DNA from: Ferrigenium kumadai | Lineage (GTDB): Bacteria > Pseudomonadota > Gammaproteobacteria > Burkholderiales > Gallionellaceae | Assembly: GCF_018324385.1 (NCBI RefSeq) | Contig: NZ_AP019536.1 | Location: forward strand, 2,356,001-2,420,000 | Length of the DNA stretch: 64,000 nt | Direction of reading: 5' to 3' | In this document: piece after piece, positions 44,882 to 56,342 of the stretch | Layout of the letters: the number at the start of each line of letters is the position of its first letter | Position numbering within the stretch: the stretch's first letter is position 1 | Program-made: the position numbers and the translations under genes | Notes under the pieces: model-generated | What the model was told of the DNA's origin: nothing | The model's database searches: none | What the model saw: only the letters and a program-made list of their open reading frames with translations

Positions 44882-45669
44882 CACAGGGGATCAATATGGA
44901 ACCGCAACGCTTGCAGGCAGGGCAAGGCTGGCAGTGGATGAAGCAAGGTTATGCCCTGTTCATGAAAGCGCCGCTGCTGTGGATGGTGCTGCTGCTGATC
45001 TGCTTCATCGCGATGGCGGGCCTGTCCGCCATCCCCGTCGTGGGCGAACCGCTCTCCAGCCTGCTGCTGCCCGCGGTGATGGTCGGCCTGATGGTCGGTT
45101 GCCGCGCGCTGGAACAGGGCGAAGAACTGGAACTGGCGCACCTGTTCAGCGGTTTCCAGCAGCATACCGCGCAACTGGTCACGCTGGGCGGCATCGCACT
45201 GGTGGGGCAATTCCTGATCTTCGGCCTGATGATGATGGTCGGCGGCGCCACCCTGGTCAGCATCCTGATGAGCGGCCAGCCGCCGCAAGATCCGCAAGTC
45301 ATGGCACAGGCCATCGCCGGTGCGGGATTCGCCGTCCTGATCGGCGTCGCGCTGTTCAGCGTCCTGCTGATGGCGATGCAGTTCGCACCGATGCTGGTCT
45401 ACTTCAACGGCATCGCGCCCGTCGAAGCGATGAAGCTCAGCTTCCGCGCCTTCCTCGCCAACATCGGCCCGATGCTGGTGTACGGCGTCGCATTCATCCT
45501 GCTCGCGATCCTGGCGAGCATCCCGATGATGCTGGGCTGGCTGGTGCTGATGCCCGTCATGATCACCTCGCTGTATGCCTGCTACAGCGGCATCTTCCCG
45601 CCGCAGAAAGAGAGCGAGTCCGCGCCCGCCGCAGGCGACGACGACAAACCGACCGAGGGCACACTCTAG
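44878..45669 (+). CDS. BPSS1780-family integral membrane protein
   Basis: 263 aa; ATG at 44878 overlaps thrB, but a second ATG at 44896 has GGGG 8 nt ahead and may be the main start. The N-terminal motif LQAGQGWQWMKQGYALFMKAP is characteristic of this uncharacterised family. About six hydrophobic helices cover residues 30-240, with LEQGEELELAHLFSGF between helices and an acidic soluble tail (KESESAPAAGDDDKPTEG). No enzymatic residues evident. Usually found next to thrB in betaproteobacteria. Confidence 0.82.
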   Translation: MTQGINMEPQRLQAGQGWQWMKQGYALFMKAPLLWMVLLLICFIAMAGLSAIPVVGEPLSSLLLPAVMVGLMVGCRALEQGEELELAHLFSGFQQHTAQLVTLGGIALVGQFLIFGLMMMVGGATLVSILMSGQPPQDPQVMAQAIAGAGFAVLIGVALFSVLLMAMQFAPMLVYFNGIAPVEAMKLSFRAFLANIGPMLVYGVAFILLAILASIPMMLGWLVLMPVMITSLYACYSGIFPPQKESESAPAAGDDDKPTEGTL

Positions 45670-45671
45670 AA

Positions 45672-46184
45672 ATGCAATTCCAGGCAACCGCAGCAGAAAT
45701 CAAGAAGGCGCAGACGCCGCACAACCTATTCATCTCGGGCCTGTTCCTGTTCGACCTGTTCATGACCCCGGCCGTGATCGGCATGAAGATCGGCATGGCC
45801 GGGCTGCTGATCCCGCTTGTCTGCTCCGGCTCGCTGATCGCCTTCATCTACCTGCGCAGCCGCAAGGCCACCAGCTGGTTCGTCGACGCTCACTGGAAAC
45901 TCGCCTTCGCGCGCGCCAGGGTGCTGATGCTGGGTTATGCGATCACGGCGGCGCTGATCTTCATCGCCTGGCTGGTCAGCGGCGCCTCGAAAGACCCGAA
46001 CATGGCGCACATCCTGTGGACCGCGCTCACGCGCATCGCCCTGATGCCGACGCTGATCGTGGTGATGATCACCGCGGTGCTGGAATTCAGCGCCTCCGCA
46101 CAGGCCGCCAAGCGCGAAGTGCCGGACAAGATCGCCGCGAACTTCCCGCCGCCCGCCCAACAAAGCCAGGACAACGCTGATTAA
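45672..46184 (+). CDS. Small integral membrane protein, unknown
   Basis: 170 aa from the ATG 2 bp after the previous stop. Four predicted hydrophobic segments: about 20-38, 41-60, 83-105 and 115-140. Between segments two and three lies RSRKATSWFVDAHWKLAFARAR. The C-terminal tail is soluble (AAKREVPDKIAANFPPPAQQS). I recognise no named family; the tight spacing says it works or at least is expressed with the BPSS1780-type protein. Confidence 0.72.
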   Translation: MQFQATAAEIKKAQTPHNLFISGLFLFDLFMTPAVIGMKIGMAGLLIPLVCSGSLIAFIYLRSRKATSWFVDAHWKLAFARARVLMLGYAITAALIFIAWLVSGASKDPNMAHILWTALTRIALMPTLIVVMITAVLEFSASAQAAKREVPDKIAANFPPPAQQSQDNAD

Positions 46185-46221
46185 GTCGTCAAGCCGGACG
46201 AGCCAAAACCAGAGAGGTGGC

Positions 46222-46280
46222 TTGTAGGAGCGTGCCTTGCACGCGAAGACGCTTGTCGCGTGCAGGGCACGCTCCTACAA
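46222..46280. repeat. Long perfect-stem palindrome (25-bp arms)
   Basis: Arms at 46222-46246 (TTGTAGGAGCGTGCCTTG...) and 46256-46280 (...GGGCACGCTCCTACAA) are inverted copies with a single mismatch, separated by 9 nt. It lies between two convergent genes. The RNA from either strand would fold very strongly, and AAAA/TTTT-like ends are minimal, so it may act as a bidirectional transcription block. A dispersed REP-type element is likely. Confidence 0.85.
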
Positions 46281-46311
46281 AACCGCGAGCATCTTGCGAT
46301 CCGGCAAGGGA

Positions 46312-46776
46312 CTAAAGCTGTGGAACGAACACCGCCGCCTGGCCGTGCGGAATACCCGCCTCATCCGCCAGGTTCCACACCGTGCAGTCCGAAATCATGA
46401 AGTGCCTGCCGCTGCTGGCGATGCGCATACCGGAATAGCCGTCCACATAGCCCCGCTGCGCTACCTTCGCCAGCAGCTTCACCCGCGCCTCCTGTGCCAA
46501 TGGCTCGGCGGAAAGGCGCGAAGGCAGGCGGGAGAATTCCTCGAAGCTCATCTCGAACAATTCCAGCGCCAGGCGGTTGCCGTAGAAAAATATGGGGTCG
46601 GCTTCGGTGCCATGAGCGACGATGGCGCGCGGCGCTTCCCAGAGGGCGAGGCGCAACGCCTCATCGCCTCCCGGCACTTCGTCTAGCAGCGGTCTGCCTG
46701 TCAGTCGACGGTAGCTGTCGACGATGAGCCGCAGCCGCTCATCCTGCACCACGTCAGACGGCAGTGAGCTTGGCAT
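46312..46776 (-). CDS. MEKHLA-domain protein
   Basis: 154 aa from the ATG at 46776, overlapping the uvrD stop by 23 bp. The MEKHLA domain (PAS-related, named from plant HD-ZIP III proteins) fills it: LIVDSYRRLTGRPLL, LWEAPRAIVAHGTEADPIFFYGNRLALELFEMSFEEF (split), RLSAEPLAQEARVKLL, GMRIASSGRHFMI and the terminal HGQAAVFVP. Bacterial stand-alone members have no proven function; ligand or redox sensing is a guess. No output domain is present. Confidence 0.82.
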   Translation of the reverse strand: MPSSLPSDVVQDERLRLIVDSYRRLTGRPLLDEVPGGDEALRLALWEAPRAIVAHGTEADPIFFYGNRLALELFEMSFEEFSRLPSRLSAEPLAQEARVKLLAKVAQRGYVDGYSGMRIASSGRHFMISDCTVWNLADEAGIPHGQAAVFVPQL

Positions 46777-48928
46777 ATTCGAGCGCGAGCCACTTGCTGC
46801 CCGCGTGTTTGAAGTTGACCTGTACGCGCGCGTCCGCGCCGCCGCCCTCGATGCCGGTGACGGTGCCCTCGCCGAACTTCTGGTGGAACACGCGCTGACC
46901 CATCTTCCACAACGCACCGGGTGGCGGAGGTGCGGGCTCTGCTGATGCCCCGCCAAACGCCGCAACGTAGCTGCTCGTTTCGTAGCTGCTGTTGCCGAAT
47001 GTCCGGCGTGCGCTCACGCGCGGCGTCAGCCAGAGCAGCAGCTCTTCCGGCAGCTCGCGCAGGAAGCTCGACGCCATGCCGTAGTTCACCTTGCCGTGCA
47101 GCATGCGGCTCTGAGCGAAGGTGAGGTACAGCCGGCGCCGCGCGCGCGTGATCGCCACGTACATCAGGCGGCGCTCCTCATCCAGTCCGCCGTCCACGTT
47201 CTGGCTGTTCTGGTGAGGGAACAATCCCTCTTCCAGCCCCGTGATGAACACGGTGTGGAACTCCAGGCCCTTGGCTGCATGCACCGTCATCAGGTGCAGT
47301 GCATCCTCGCTGTCGCCCGCCTGATGCTCGCCCGCTTCGAGCGAAGCGTGGGTCAGGAAAGCGGTGAGGCTGTCGTCCTCGTTCTCGTGCACGAACAGTG
47401 TCGCGGCATTGACCAGTTCGTTCAGGTTCTCCAGCCGCTCTTCCGCCTCGCGCTTCTTCGAGGCAGAGGTCTTCTCGCTTTCGTAATGCGCGACCAGACC
47501 GCTGTGCTCCAGCACATGATCCATGATCTCCGGCAACGGCAGATCCTTCGTCGCGCTGCGCAGCGACTCGATCAGCGCGACGAAGGCGGAGACCTTGCCG
47601 CCCGCACGCGCCGCCGCATCCCACAGCGTGGTGCCGTTCATCCTGGCCGTTTCCTGCAACTGCTCGAGGCTGCGTGCGCCGATGCCGCGCGTGGGGAAGT
47701 TGATGATGCGCAGCAGCGCATTGTCGTCGTCGGTGTTCTCCATCAGGCGCAGGTAGGCCAGCGCGTGCTTGATCTCCTGCCGCTCGAAGAAGCGCAGTCC
47801 GCCGTATACGCGGTACGACAGCCCCGCCGACACCAGCGCATGTTCCAGCACGCGCGACTGCGCGTTGGAGCGGTACAGCAGCGCCATCTCGGTGAGGTTC
47901 ACGCCCTCGCGTTTGAGCTGCTGGATCTCCTCGACGATGAAAGCGGCCTCGTCCACATCCGTCGGAGCCTCGTACACGCGCAGCTTCTCGCCGCCGCTTT
48001 CCGAGGTCCACAGATTCTTGCCGAGGCGGTTGCGGTTGTGCTCGATCAGCGCGTTCGCCGCCTCGAGGATGTTTCCGTGCGACCGGTAGTTCTGCTCCAG
48101 CTTGATGACGCTCTCGACGTGGAAGTCGCGCAGCAGCTCCTGCATGTTGCCCACGTTCGCGCCGCGGAAAGCGTAGATCGACTGGTCGTCATCGCCCACC
48201 GCGAACAGCGCATTTTCCTTGCCTGCCAGGAGTTTCAGCCAGCGGTATTGCAAAGGATTGGTATCCTGGAACTCATCCACCAGGATGTGCTTGAAGCGCT
48301 CCTGGTAATGCTCGCGCAGCTGCGTATTGCGCGACAGCAGCTCGTAGCAGCGCAACAGCAGCTCCGAGAAATCCACCACACCCTCGCGCTGGCACTGCGC
48401 GTCGTACTCGGCGAACACTTCCACCTTGCGCTTGGTATAGGGATCGTAGGCCTCCACCTCGTGCGCGCGCAGCCCCTGCTCCTTGCTGCCGCTGATGAAC
48501 CACTGCATCTCGCGCGGCGGATACTTTTCGTCGTCGACGTTGAGCGCCTTCATCACGCGCTTGATGGCGGAGAGCTGGTCGCCCGAATCGAGGATCTGGA
48601 ACGTCTGCGGCAGGTTCGCCTCGCGAAAATGCGCGCGCAGCATGCGGTTGCACAGCCCGTGGAAAGTGCCGATCCACATGCCGCGCGTGTTGATCGGCAG
48701 CATCGCCGACAATCGCGTCACCATCTCCTTCGCCGCCTTGTTGGTGAAAGTCACAGCGAGGATGCCGTGGGGGCTGACCTGCCCGGTGCTGATGAGATAG
48801 GCGATGCGCGTGGTCAGCACGCGCGTCTTGCCGCTGCCCGCCCCCGCAAGGATCAGCGCGGATTGGGCGGGAAGTTCGACGGCGGCACGTTGTTCGGGAT
48901 TGAGACCGGAAAGCAGATGGGAATTCAT
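46754..48928 (-). CDS. uvrD: DNA helicase II (UvrD/PcrA type)
   Basis: 3'-5' superfamily 1 helicase of excision and mismatch repair. 724 aa from the ATG at 48928 (MNSHLLSGLNPEQRAAV). Motifs: Q-motif LNPEQRAAVELP, Walker A AGAGSGKTRVL, motif Ia VTFTNKAAKEM, motif II LVDEFQDTN, motif III VGDDDQSIYAFRGA, motif IV EQNYRS, motif V TVHAAKGLEF and motif VI YVAITRARRRLYL. The C-terminal Tudor-like domain (MGQRVFHQKFGEGTVTGIEG) binds RNA polymerase in UvrD/PcrA and favours UvrD over Rep. Confidence 0.95.
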   Translation of the reverse strand: MNSHLLSGLNPEQRAAVELPAQSALILAGAGSGKTRVLTTRIAYLISTGQVSPHGILAVTFTNKAAKEMVTRLSAMLPINTRGMWIGTFHGLCNRMLRAHFREANLPQTFQILDSGDQLSAIKRVMKALNVDDEKYPPREMQWFISGSKEQGLRAHEVEAYDPYTKRKVEVFAEYDAQCQREGVVDFSELLLRCYELLSRNTQLREHYQERFKHILVDEFQDTNPLQYRWLKLLAGKENALFAVGDDDQSIYAFRGANVGNMQELLRDFHVESVIKLEQNYRSHGNILEAANALIEHNRNRLGKNLWTSESGGEKLRVYEAPTDVDEAAFIVEEIQQLKREGVNLTEMALLYRSNAQSRVLEHALVSAGLSYRVYGGLRFFERQEIKHALAYLRLMENTDDDNALLRIINFPTRGIGARSLEQLQETARMNGTTLWDAAARAGGKVSAFVALIESLRSATKDLPLPEIMDHVLEHSGLVAHYESEKTSASKKREAEERLENLNELVNAATLFVHENEDDSLTAFLTHASLEAGEHQAGDSEDALHLMTVHAAKGLEFHTVFITGLEEGLFPHQNSQNVDGGLDEERRLMYVAITRARRRLYLTFAQSRMLHGKVNYGMASSFLRELPEELLLWLTPRVSARRTFGNSSYETSSYVAAFGGASAEPAPPPPGALWKMGQRVFHQKFGEGTVTGIEGGGADARVQVNFKHAGSKWLALEYAKLTAV

Positions 48929-48980
48929 GGCGCAATTATCCCACAGGCGGCGCTTCGGCACTTAACGCATCGGCCCGCTC

Positions 48981-49886
48981 CTACTTGATCTTGGTACGCA
49001 TCCGCATCTGCAGGGTCGTGGCCTCACCGACTTCGATGCGTTCGTATTCCGCGATCACCTGTGCCCCCAGCAACAGCAGCGTGGCGGCCACCTCCAGGCT
49101 GGTCAGCAGGACGATGGCCGTGGTCAGCGACCCGTACACCACGCTCACCTGAGACAGGGTGCCGAAGTACCAGCGCAACGCGAAGCGGACGACCTCCCAC
49201 AGCAAGGCAGCCGTCACGCCGCCGATCAGCGCGTGATGTACCGGCAGTCTGCCGACCGGCATGAAGTAATAGATCGCCGAAATGAGCAGGACTTCCCCGA
49301 GGAGACCGCCGCTGTAGATCAGAAAGTGCGAGAAGCCGCTCAGCGACCAGCTGTGCCCGAACAGAACGACATTCTCGGCGCCCATCGCCACCAGATCGGC
49401 GATCACGATCGCGCCCGCGAACAGCAGCGCGCAGATAAAAGTGATGTAACCGAAGGGCAGCAGCAGGGAAACGAGAAAATTCCGCCGAAGCCTCTGCATC
49501 CTGTGCCGAAAGATCACCGACATTGCGCTCTCAAGCACCCTGAAGCCGAGCGAGCTGAAGAACAGCATCGTGATCAACAGCACCCATCCGATCACCGCAC
49601 GGTTATCAAGGAACGCCTTCAGCTCTATCACCACCGCCCTGCTTTCGCCCGGTACGACGTATTCCAGCGCCCTGCGCACCGTGGCCAGGAGCGCCCCCTG
49701 ATCGATCACCTGCGACAGCGCGATCACCATGAGGATGAGCAGTGGCACGATGGAGAGCAACGCGAAGTAGGCCACCGCACCGGCAAGCAGCAGGCCCTGA
49801 TTCGCCCGAAACGCTTTCAGCACCTGAAGCGCAAAGGCAACAGGGTGTCTCAAGACATGCAGCGTGCGCGGATTGATGAGTTGCAT
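48981..49886 (-). CDS. YihY/BrkB-family inner membrane protein
   Basis: 301 aa with about six transmembrane helices. The family pattern is clear: LLLAGAVAYFALLSIVPLLILMV near the N-terminus, IGWVLLITMLFFSSLGFRVLESAM, the YYFMPVGRLPVHHALIGG loop and the ALLWEVVRFALRWYF helix. Once named ribonuclease BN or serum-resistance protein BrkB by mistake; the present function is unknown and it may be a transporter or envelope factor. Alone between uvrD and the small secreted protein gene. Confidence 0.85.
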   Translation of the reverse strand: MQLINPRTLHVLRHPVAFALQVLKAFRANQGLLLAGAVAYFALLSIVPLLILMVIALSQVIDQGALLATVRRALEYVVPGESRAVVIELKAFLDNRAVIGWVLLITMLFFSSLGFRVLESAMSVIFRHRMQRLRRNFLVSLLLPFGYITFICALLFAGAIVIADLVAMGAENVVLFGHSWSLSGFSHFLIYSGGLLGEVLLISAIYYFMPVGRLPVHHALIGGVTAALLWEVVRFALRWYFGTLSQVSVVYGSLTTAIVLLTSLEVAATLLLLGAQVIAEYERIEVGEATTLQMRMRTKIK

Positions 49887-49923
49887 GGTGGTCGGAACTG
49901 ACAGGCAGAAAGGGCCATGCCGC

Positions 49924-50304
49924 CTACTTCATCATCGCTTCCAGCTTGCGCTTATCCGCCGCGCTCGGCATGTGGCTGATGTTCAGGACGATGCCGGCCA
50001 GGTCGCGCACCTCTGCCGGCGCGGACATGTCGCCTGTCACCTTTCTGAGCTTGTCCGCATCCCCGGCGGCGACCTCGTGCCTCAGGTTCCCGATCGCGGT
50101 TGCGATCACGCGCTCCTGACCAGTGCTGCCCTTGTCGGCGGCGATGGCGTTCAGCCTGACCTTCTCCGCATCGCTGGGATAATGCTCCAGATGCATCATG
50201 ATTCCCGCCATCTCACGCACCGCCGCGCTGGCGGCCAGCGCGGACTGCGCGCCCAGCATCAGGCCCGCTACAGACAACAAAACCAAAAGAAATCTGCTCT
50301 TCAT
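49924..50304 (-). CDS. Secreted protein with three 35-residue repeats, unknown
   Basis: 126 aa from the ATG at 50304 (a longer open frame upstream lacks support). A signal peptide ends near ALA (residue 24). The mature protein consists of three related units with a histidine at 41, 76 and 111, exactly 35 apart. The first (VREMAGIMMHLEHYPSDAEK, 29-48) and third (VRDLAGIVLNISHMPSAADK, 99-118) are obviously homologous; the middle is more diverged. Helical, with no cysteine. Family not recognised. A small periplasmic repeat protein, perhaps protein- or metal-binding; that is a guess. Confidence 0.72.
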   Translation of the reverse strand: MKSRFLLVLLSVAGLMLGAQSALAASAAVREMAGIMMHLEHYPSDAEKVRLNAIAADKGSTGQERVIATAIGNLRHEVAAGDADKLRKVTGDMSAPAEVRDLAGIVLNISHMPSAADKRKLEAMMK

Positions 50305-50486
50305 GGCTGCCTCCTTGGTATGAATTGAACGGACAATCACTGGCACTGCGGACCGCCATCCTAGACTTTTCCAGGAGAAATGATAATGGGGTAATGTGCG
50401 GAGCCCGAAGCCAGGCATGAATCGCGGCCCCGCGCTAGAATGGCCGCCATTTTCCCGGCCAGTCGCCGAACCCTCAGGATCGCCCC

Positions 50487-50696
50487 ATGATTGAAGAACG
50501 TCTAATCAACATCGAAACAAAGATCACCTACCAGGAAGACCTGAGCGAGGAACTGAACAAGACGATCTACCAGCAGCAACAGAAGATAGAACGACTGGAA
50601 GCGATCTGCGAAGCGCTCGCAAAACAACTCAGGGCGCTGGCCGAAGCGGGAAGTGAGGGAAAGCCGCCGGCAAACGAAAGGCCGCCGCACTATTAG
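50487..50696 (+). CDS. slyX: SlyX-family protein
   Basis: 69 aa. A single long coiled coil: ERLINIETKITYQEDLSEEL followed by NKTIYQQQQKIERLEAICEAL, then a Pro-rich tail ending RPPHY as in SlyX. The family is conserved in proteobacteria and of unknown function; in E. coli it is near slyD, which is not present here. It stands alone, facing prk tail to tail. Confidence 0.88.
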   Translation: MIEERLINIETKITYQEDLSEELNKTIYQQQQKIERLEAICEALAKQLRALAEAGSEGKPPANERPPHY

Positions 50697-50738
50697 AGCG
50701 CAGTCTGCACAGCTAGGCCTTGGCATTGCCCCAAACAA

Positions 50739-50766
50739 AACGGGGAAGCGTCGCCGCTTCCCCGTT
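50739..50766 (-). terminator. Intrinsic terminator for prk
   Basis: A perfect 12-bp stem (50739-50750 with 50755-50766, AACGGGGAAGCG/CGCTTCCCCGTT) with a 4-nt loop. Read leftward from prk it is followed by TTGTTT, giving a T-rich tail. It may also serve slyX from the other side, though the tail there (CTCTGG) is poor. Confidence 0.85.
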
Positions 50767-50772
50767 CTCTGG

Positions 50773-50793
50773 ATGCCGGAGCAAGTCCGGCAT
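50773..50793. repeat. Short palindrome ATGCCGGA-TCCGGCAT
   Basis: An 8-bp perfect inverted repeat (50773-50780 / 50786-50793) with 5-nt spacer, 12 bp before the end of prk and next to the terminator stem. Resembles a common dispersed palindrome; one copy only is seen here. Confidence 0.5.
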
Positions 50794-50804
50794 GACAGTG
50801 TTGC

Positions 50805-54444
<3,640 letters not shown>

Positions 54445-54445
54445 T

Positions 54446-54518
54446 CGTAGGGGCGGGTCTGAGACCCGCCCGTTATCTTTCAATACATCAATGGGAGGGT
54501 TTGAAACCCGCCCCTACG
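54446..54518. repeat. Composite palindrome between leuS and lptE
   Basis: Outer arms CGTAGGGGCGGGT (54446-54458) and ACCCGCCCCTACG (54506-54518) are perfect. The left half also folds on itself (GGGCGGGTCT/AGACCCGCCC, 54451-54460 with 54462-54471), so two alternative structures exist. The right end is followed at once by the lptE ribosome site GGGAGAG (54518-54524). Confidence 0.8.
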
Positions 54519-54528
54519 GGAGAGCGTC

Positions 54529-55017
54529 ATGCGTGTCTTTGTGTTGTTGATGTCCCTGCTGCTCACTGCATGCGGCTTCCACCTGCGCGGCCATGCCGGG
54601 ATGCCTTTCAGTACCCTGTACCTGAACGCGGCCAATCCCAACACGCCGTTCATCGCCGACCTGCGCCAGAACCTGACGGTAAACAACATCAAACTGGTGA
54701 ACAGCGCCGAGAAGGCGGACGTGATCCTCAGCATCGAATCCGAAGTGCTCGACAAACAGATCCTGTCGCTTTCCGGAGGCGGGCGCGTGAGCGAGTTCCA
54801 GCTGTTCTACCGCGTCTCGGTACGCGCGTACGACAACCAGCAGCGGGACTGGATACCAACCGAAATAATGGAGATACGCCGCGACTACTCCTACGACGAC
54901 ACGAAGATCCTCGCCAAGGAACAGGAAGAGGCCATGCTCGTCCAGAGCATGCGTACCGACATGGTGCAACAGATCATCCGCCGCCTGAGCCGTTCCAAGG
55001 CACTGCCGCCGCAATAA
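54529..55017 (+). CDS. lptE: LPS-assembly lipoprotein LptE
   Basis: Outer-membrane lipoprotein plug of the LptD translocon for lipopolysaccharide. 162 aa. The lipobox LLTACGFHLRG puts the lipid on Cys15, and the CGFxLRG sequence is the LptE hallmark. The rest is a small alpha/beta domain (LNAANPNTPFIADLRQNL, SVRAYDNQQRDWI, KEQEEAMLVQSMRTDM). leuS-lptE-holA is the standard proteobacterial order. The ribosome site adjoins a palindromic repeat that could affect its access. Confidence 0.95.
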   Translation: MRVFVLLMSLLLTACGFHLRGHAGMPFSTLYLNAANPNTPFIADLRQNLTVNNIKLVNSAEKADVILSIESEVLDKQILSLSGGGRVSEFQLFYRVSVRAYDNQQRDWIPTEIMEIRRDYSYDDTKILAKEQEEAMLVQSMRTDMVQQIIRRLSRSKALPPQ

Positions 55018-55020
55018 GCC

Positions 55021-56022
55021 ATGCAAATCGCCAGCGACGACCTGCCGCGCCATCTCGCTTCGGGACTGAAGCCGCTGTACGTGGTGTACGGCGACGCGCT
55101 GCTGCTGGCGATCGAGGCGGCGGACGGCATCCGCGCCGCGGCACGCGCCGCCGGATATGCAGAGCGCGACACATTCACCGTCGAGCAGCATTTCAAGTGG
55201 GCCGAGCTGCGCAACAGCGCGCAGAGCCTATCGCTGTTCGCCGAACGCAAGGTCATCGACCTGCGCATCCCGTCAGGCAAGCCGGGCGTCGAGGGCGGGC
55301 AGGCGCTGCAGGAATACGTTGCCAACCTCAGCCCGGACATACTCACGCTGATCACCCTGCCCAAGCTCGACAACACCGCGCGCAAGAGCCAATGGTTCGC
55401 GGCGCTGGAACGGAATGGCGTGATGGTGACCGCCGACGACGTGCCGCGCGGCGCCCTGCCGCGCTGGATCGCGGGACGTCTGAAGCGGCAGGAACAGACG
55501 GCGGACAACGCCACGCTGGAATTCCTCGCCGACCGCTGCGAGGGCAACCTGCTCGCCGCGTTCCAGGAGATCCAGAAACTCGCGCTGCTGTTCCCCGCCG
55601 GACAGCTGTCGCTCGATGATGTGAAGGACGCGGTGATGGACGTGGCGCGCTACGACATCTTCAAGCTGTCGGAGGCGATGCTGACCGGCAACGCGGCGCG
55701 TTTCGCACGCATCCTGGAGGGGCTGCGCGCCGAAGGCACCGCCACCGTGCTGGTGCTGTGGGCGATCACCGAGGATGTCCGCACGCTGGGCAAGGTACTG
55801 CAGGCAGTGCAGCGCGGCGGCAACCTCGCCAACGCGATGCGCGACGCGCGGGTCTGGGGCCCGCGCCAGGGATTGATCGAGAACGCGGCGCGCCGCATGA
55901 AATTCCCGCACATCGAGCGCGCCATGCAACAGGCCGCGCGCCTGGACAAGACCATCAAGGGCCTGCGCCAGGGCGACGTGTGGGACGAGTTGCTGCAACT
56001 GGGACTGCGGTTCGCCAAATGA
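55021..56022 (+). CDS. holA: DNA polymerase III subunit delta
   Basis: Clamp-loader wrench subunit that opens the beta clamp. 333 aa. Three-domain delta fold; recognisable parts are LYVVYGDALLLAIEAADGIR at the N-terminus, QSLSLFAERKVIDLRIP (the region contacting the clamp), FLADRCEGNLLAAFQEIQKLALL (split) and the C-terminal collar helices ending LRQGDVWDELLQLGLRF. Three bp after lptE, and its stop overlaps the cutA start (ATGA). Confidence 0.94.
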   Translation: MQIASDDLPRHLASGLKPLYVVYGDALLLAIEAADGIRAAARAAGYAERDTFTVEQHFKWAELRNSAQSLSLFAERKVIDLRIPSGKPGVEGGQALQEYVANLSPDILTLITLPKLDNTARKSQWFAALERNGVMVTADDVPRGALPRWIAGRLKRQEQTADNATLEFLADRCEGNLLAAFQEIQKLALLFPAGQLSLDDVKDAVMDVARYDIFKLSEAMLTGNAARFARILEGLRAEGTATVLVLWAITEDVRTLGKVLQAVQRGGNLANAMRDARVWGPRQGLIENAARRMKFPHIERAMQQAARLDKTIKGLRQGDVWDELLQLGLRFAK

Positions 56023-56339
56023 CCGACGCATTGCTGGTGTTCACCAACCTGCCGGACGAACAGTCCGCCACGGCACTTGCGCAGCGATTGATCGAGCAAC
56101 GCGCCGCTGCCTGCGTCAACCGGCTCGCGCCCTGCACCTCGATCTATCGCTGGGAGGGCAAGGTCGAGACAGCCACGGAAGTGCCGCTGCTGATCAAGAC
56201 CACCCGGGCGGCTTATCCGCGCCTCGAGCAGTTGATCCGCGAGGTGCATCCCTACGAACTTCCCGAGATCGTTGCGGTCTCGATTGACCAGGGCCTGCCC
56301 GCCTATCTCGATTGGGTAAATCAGGAAACCAAGGAATAG
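56019..56339 (+). CDS. cutA: Divalent cation tolerance protein CutA
   Basis: Small trimeric ferredoxin-like protein, linked historically to copper tolerance but of uncertain role. 106 aa from the ATG overlapping the holA stop by 4 bp. Motifs: LLVFTNLPDEQSATALAQRL, AACVNRLAPCTSIYRWEGKV and HPYELPEIVAVSI, then YLDWVNQET. Followed by dsbD after 3 bp; cutA-dsbD pairs are widespread. Confidence 0.94.
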   Translation: MTDALLVFTNLPDEQSATALAQRLIEQRAAACVNRLAPCTSIYRWEGKVETATEVPLLIKTTRAAYPRLEQLIREVHPYELPEIVAVSIDQGLPAYLDWVNQETKE

Positions 56340-56342
56340 ACC

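Noticed and set aside
46222-46280. CRISPR-like or tRNA-like structure
   Set aside because: Only one inverted pair, no spacers, no cloverleaf; it is a simple long hairpin.
47096-48988. 630-codon plus-strand frame opposite uvrD
   Set aside because: Shadow of uvrD; all helicase motifs are on the minus strand in order.
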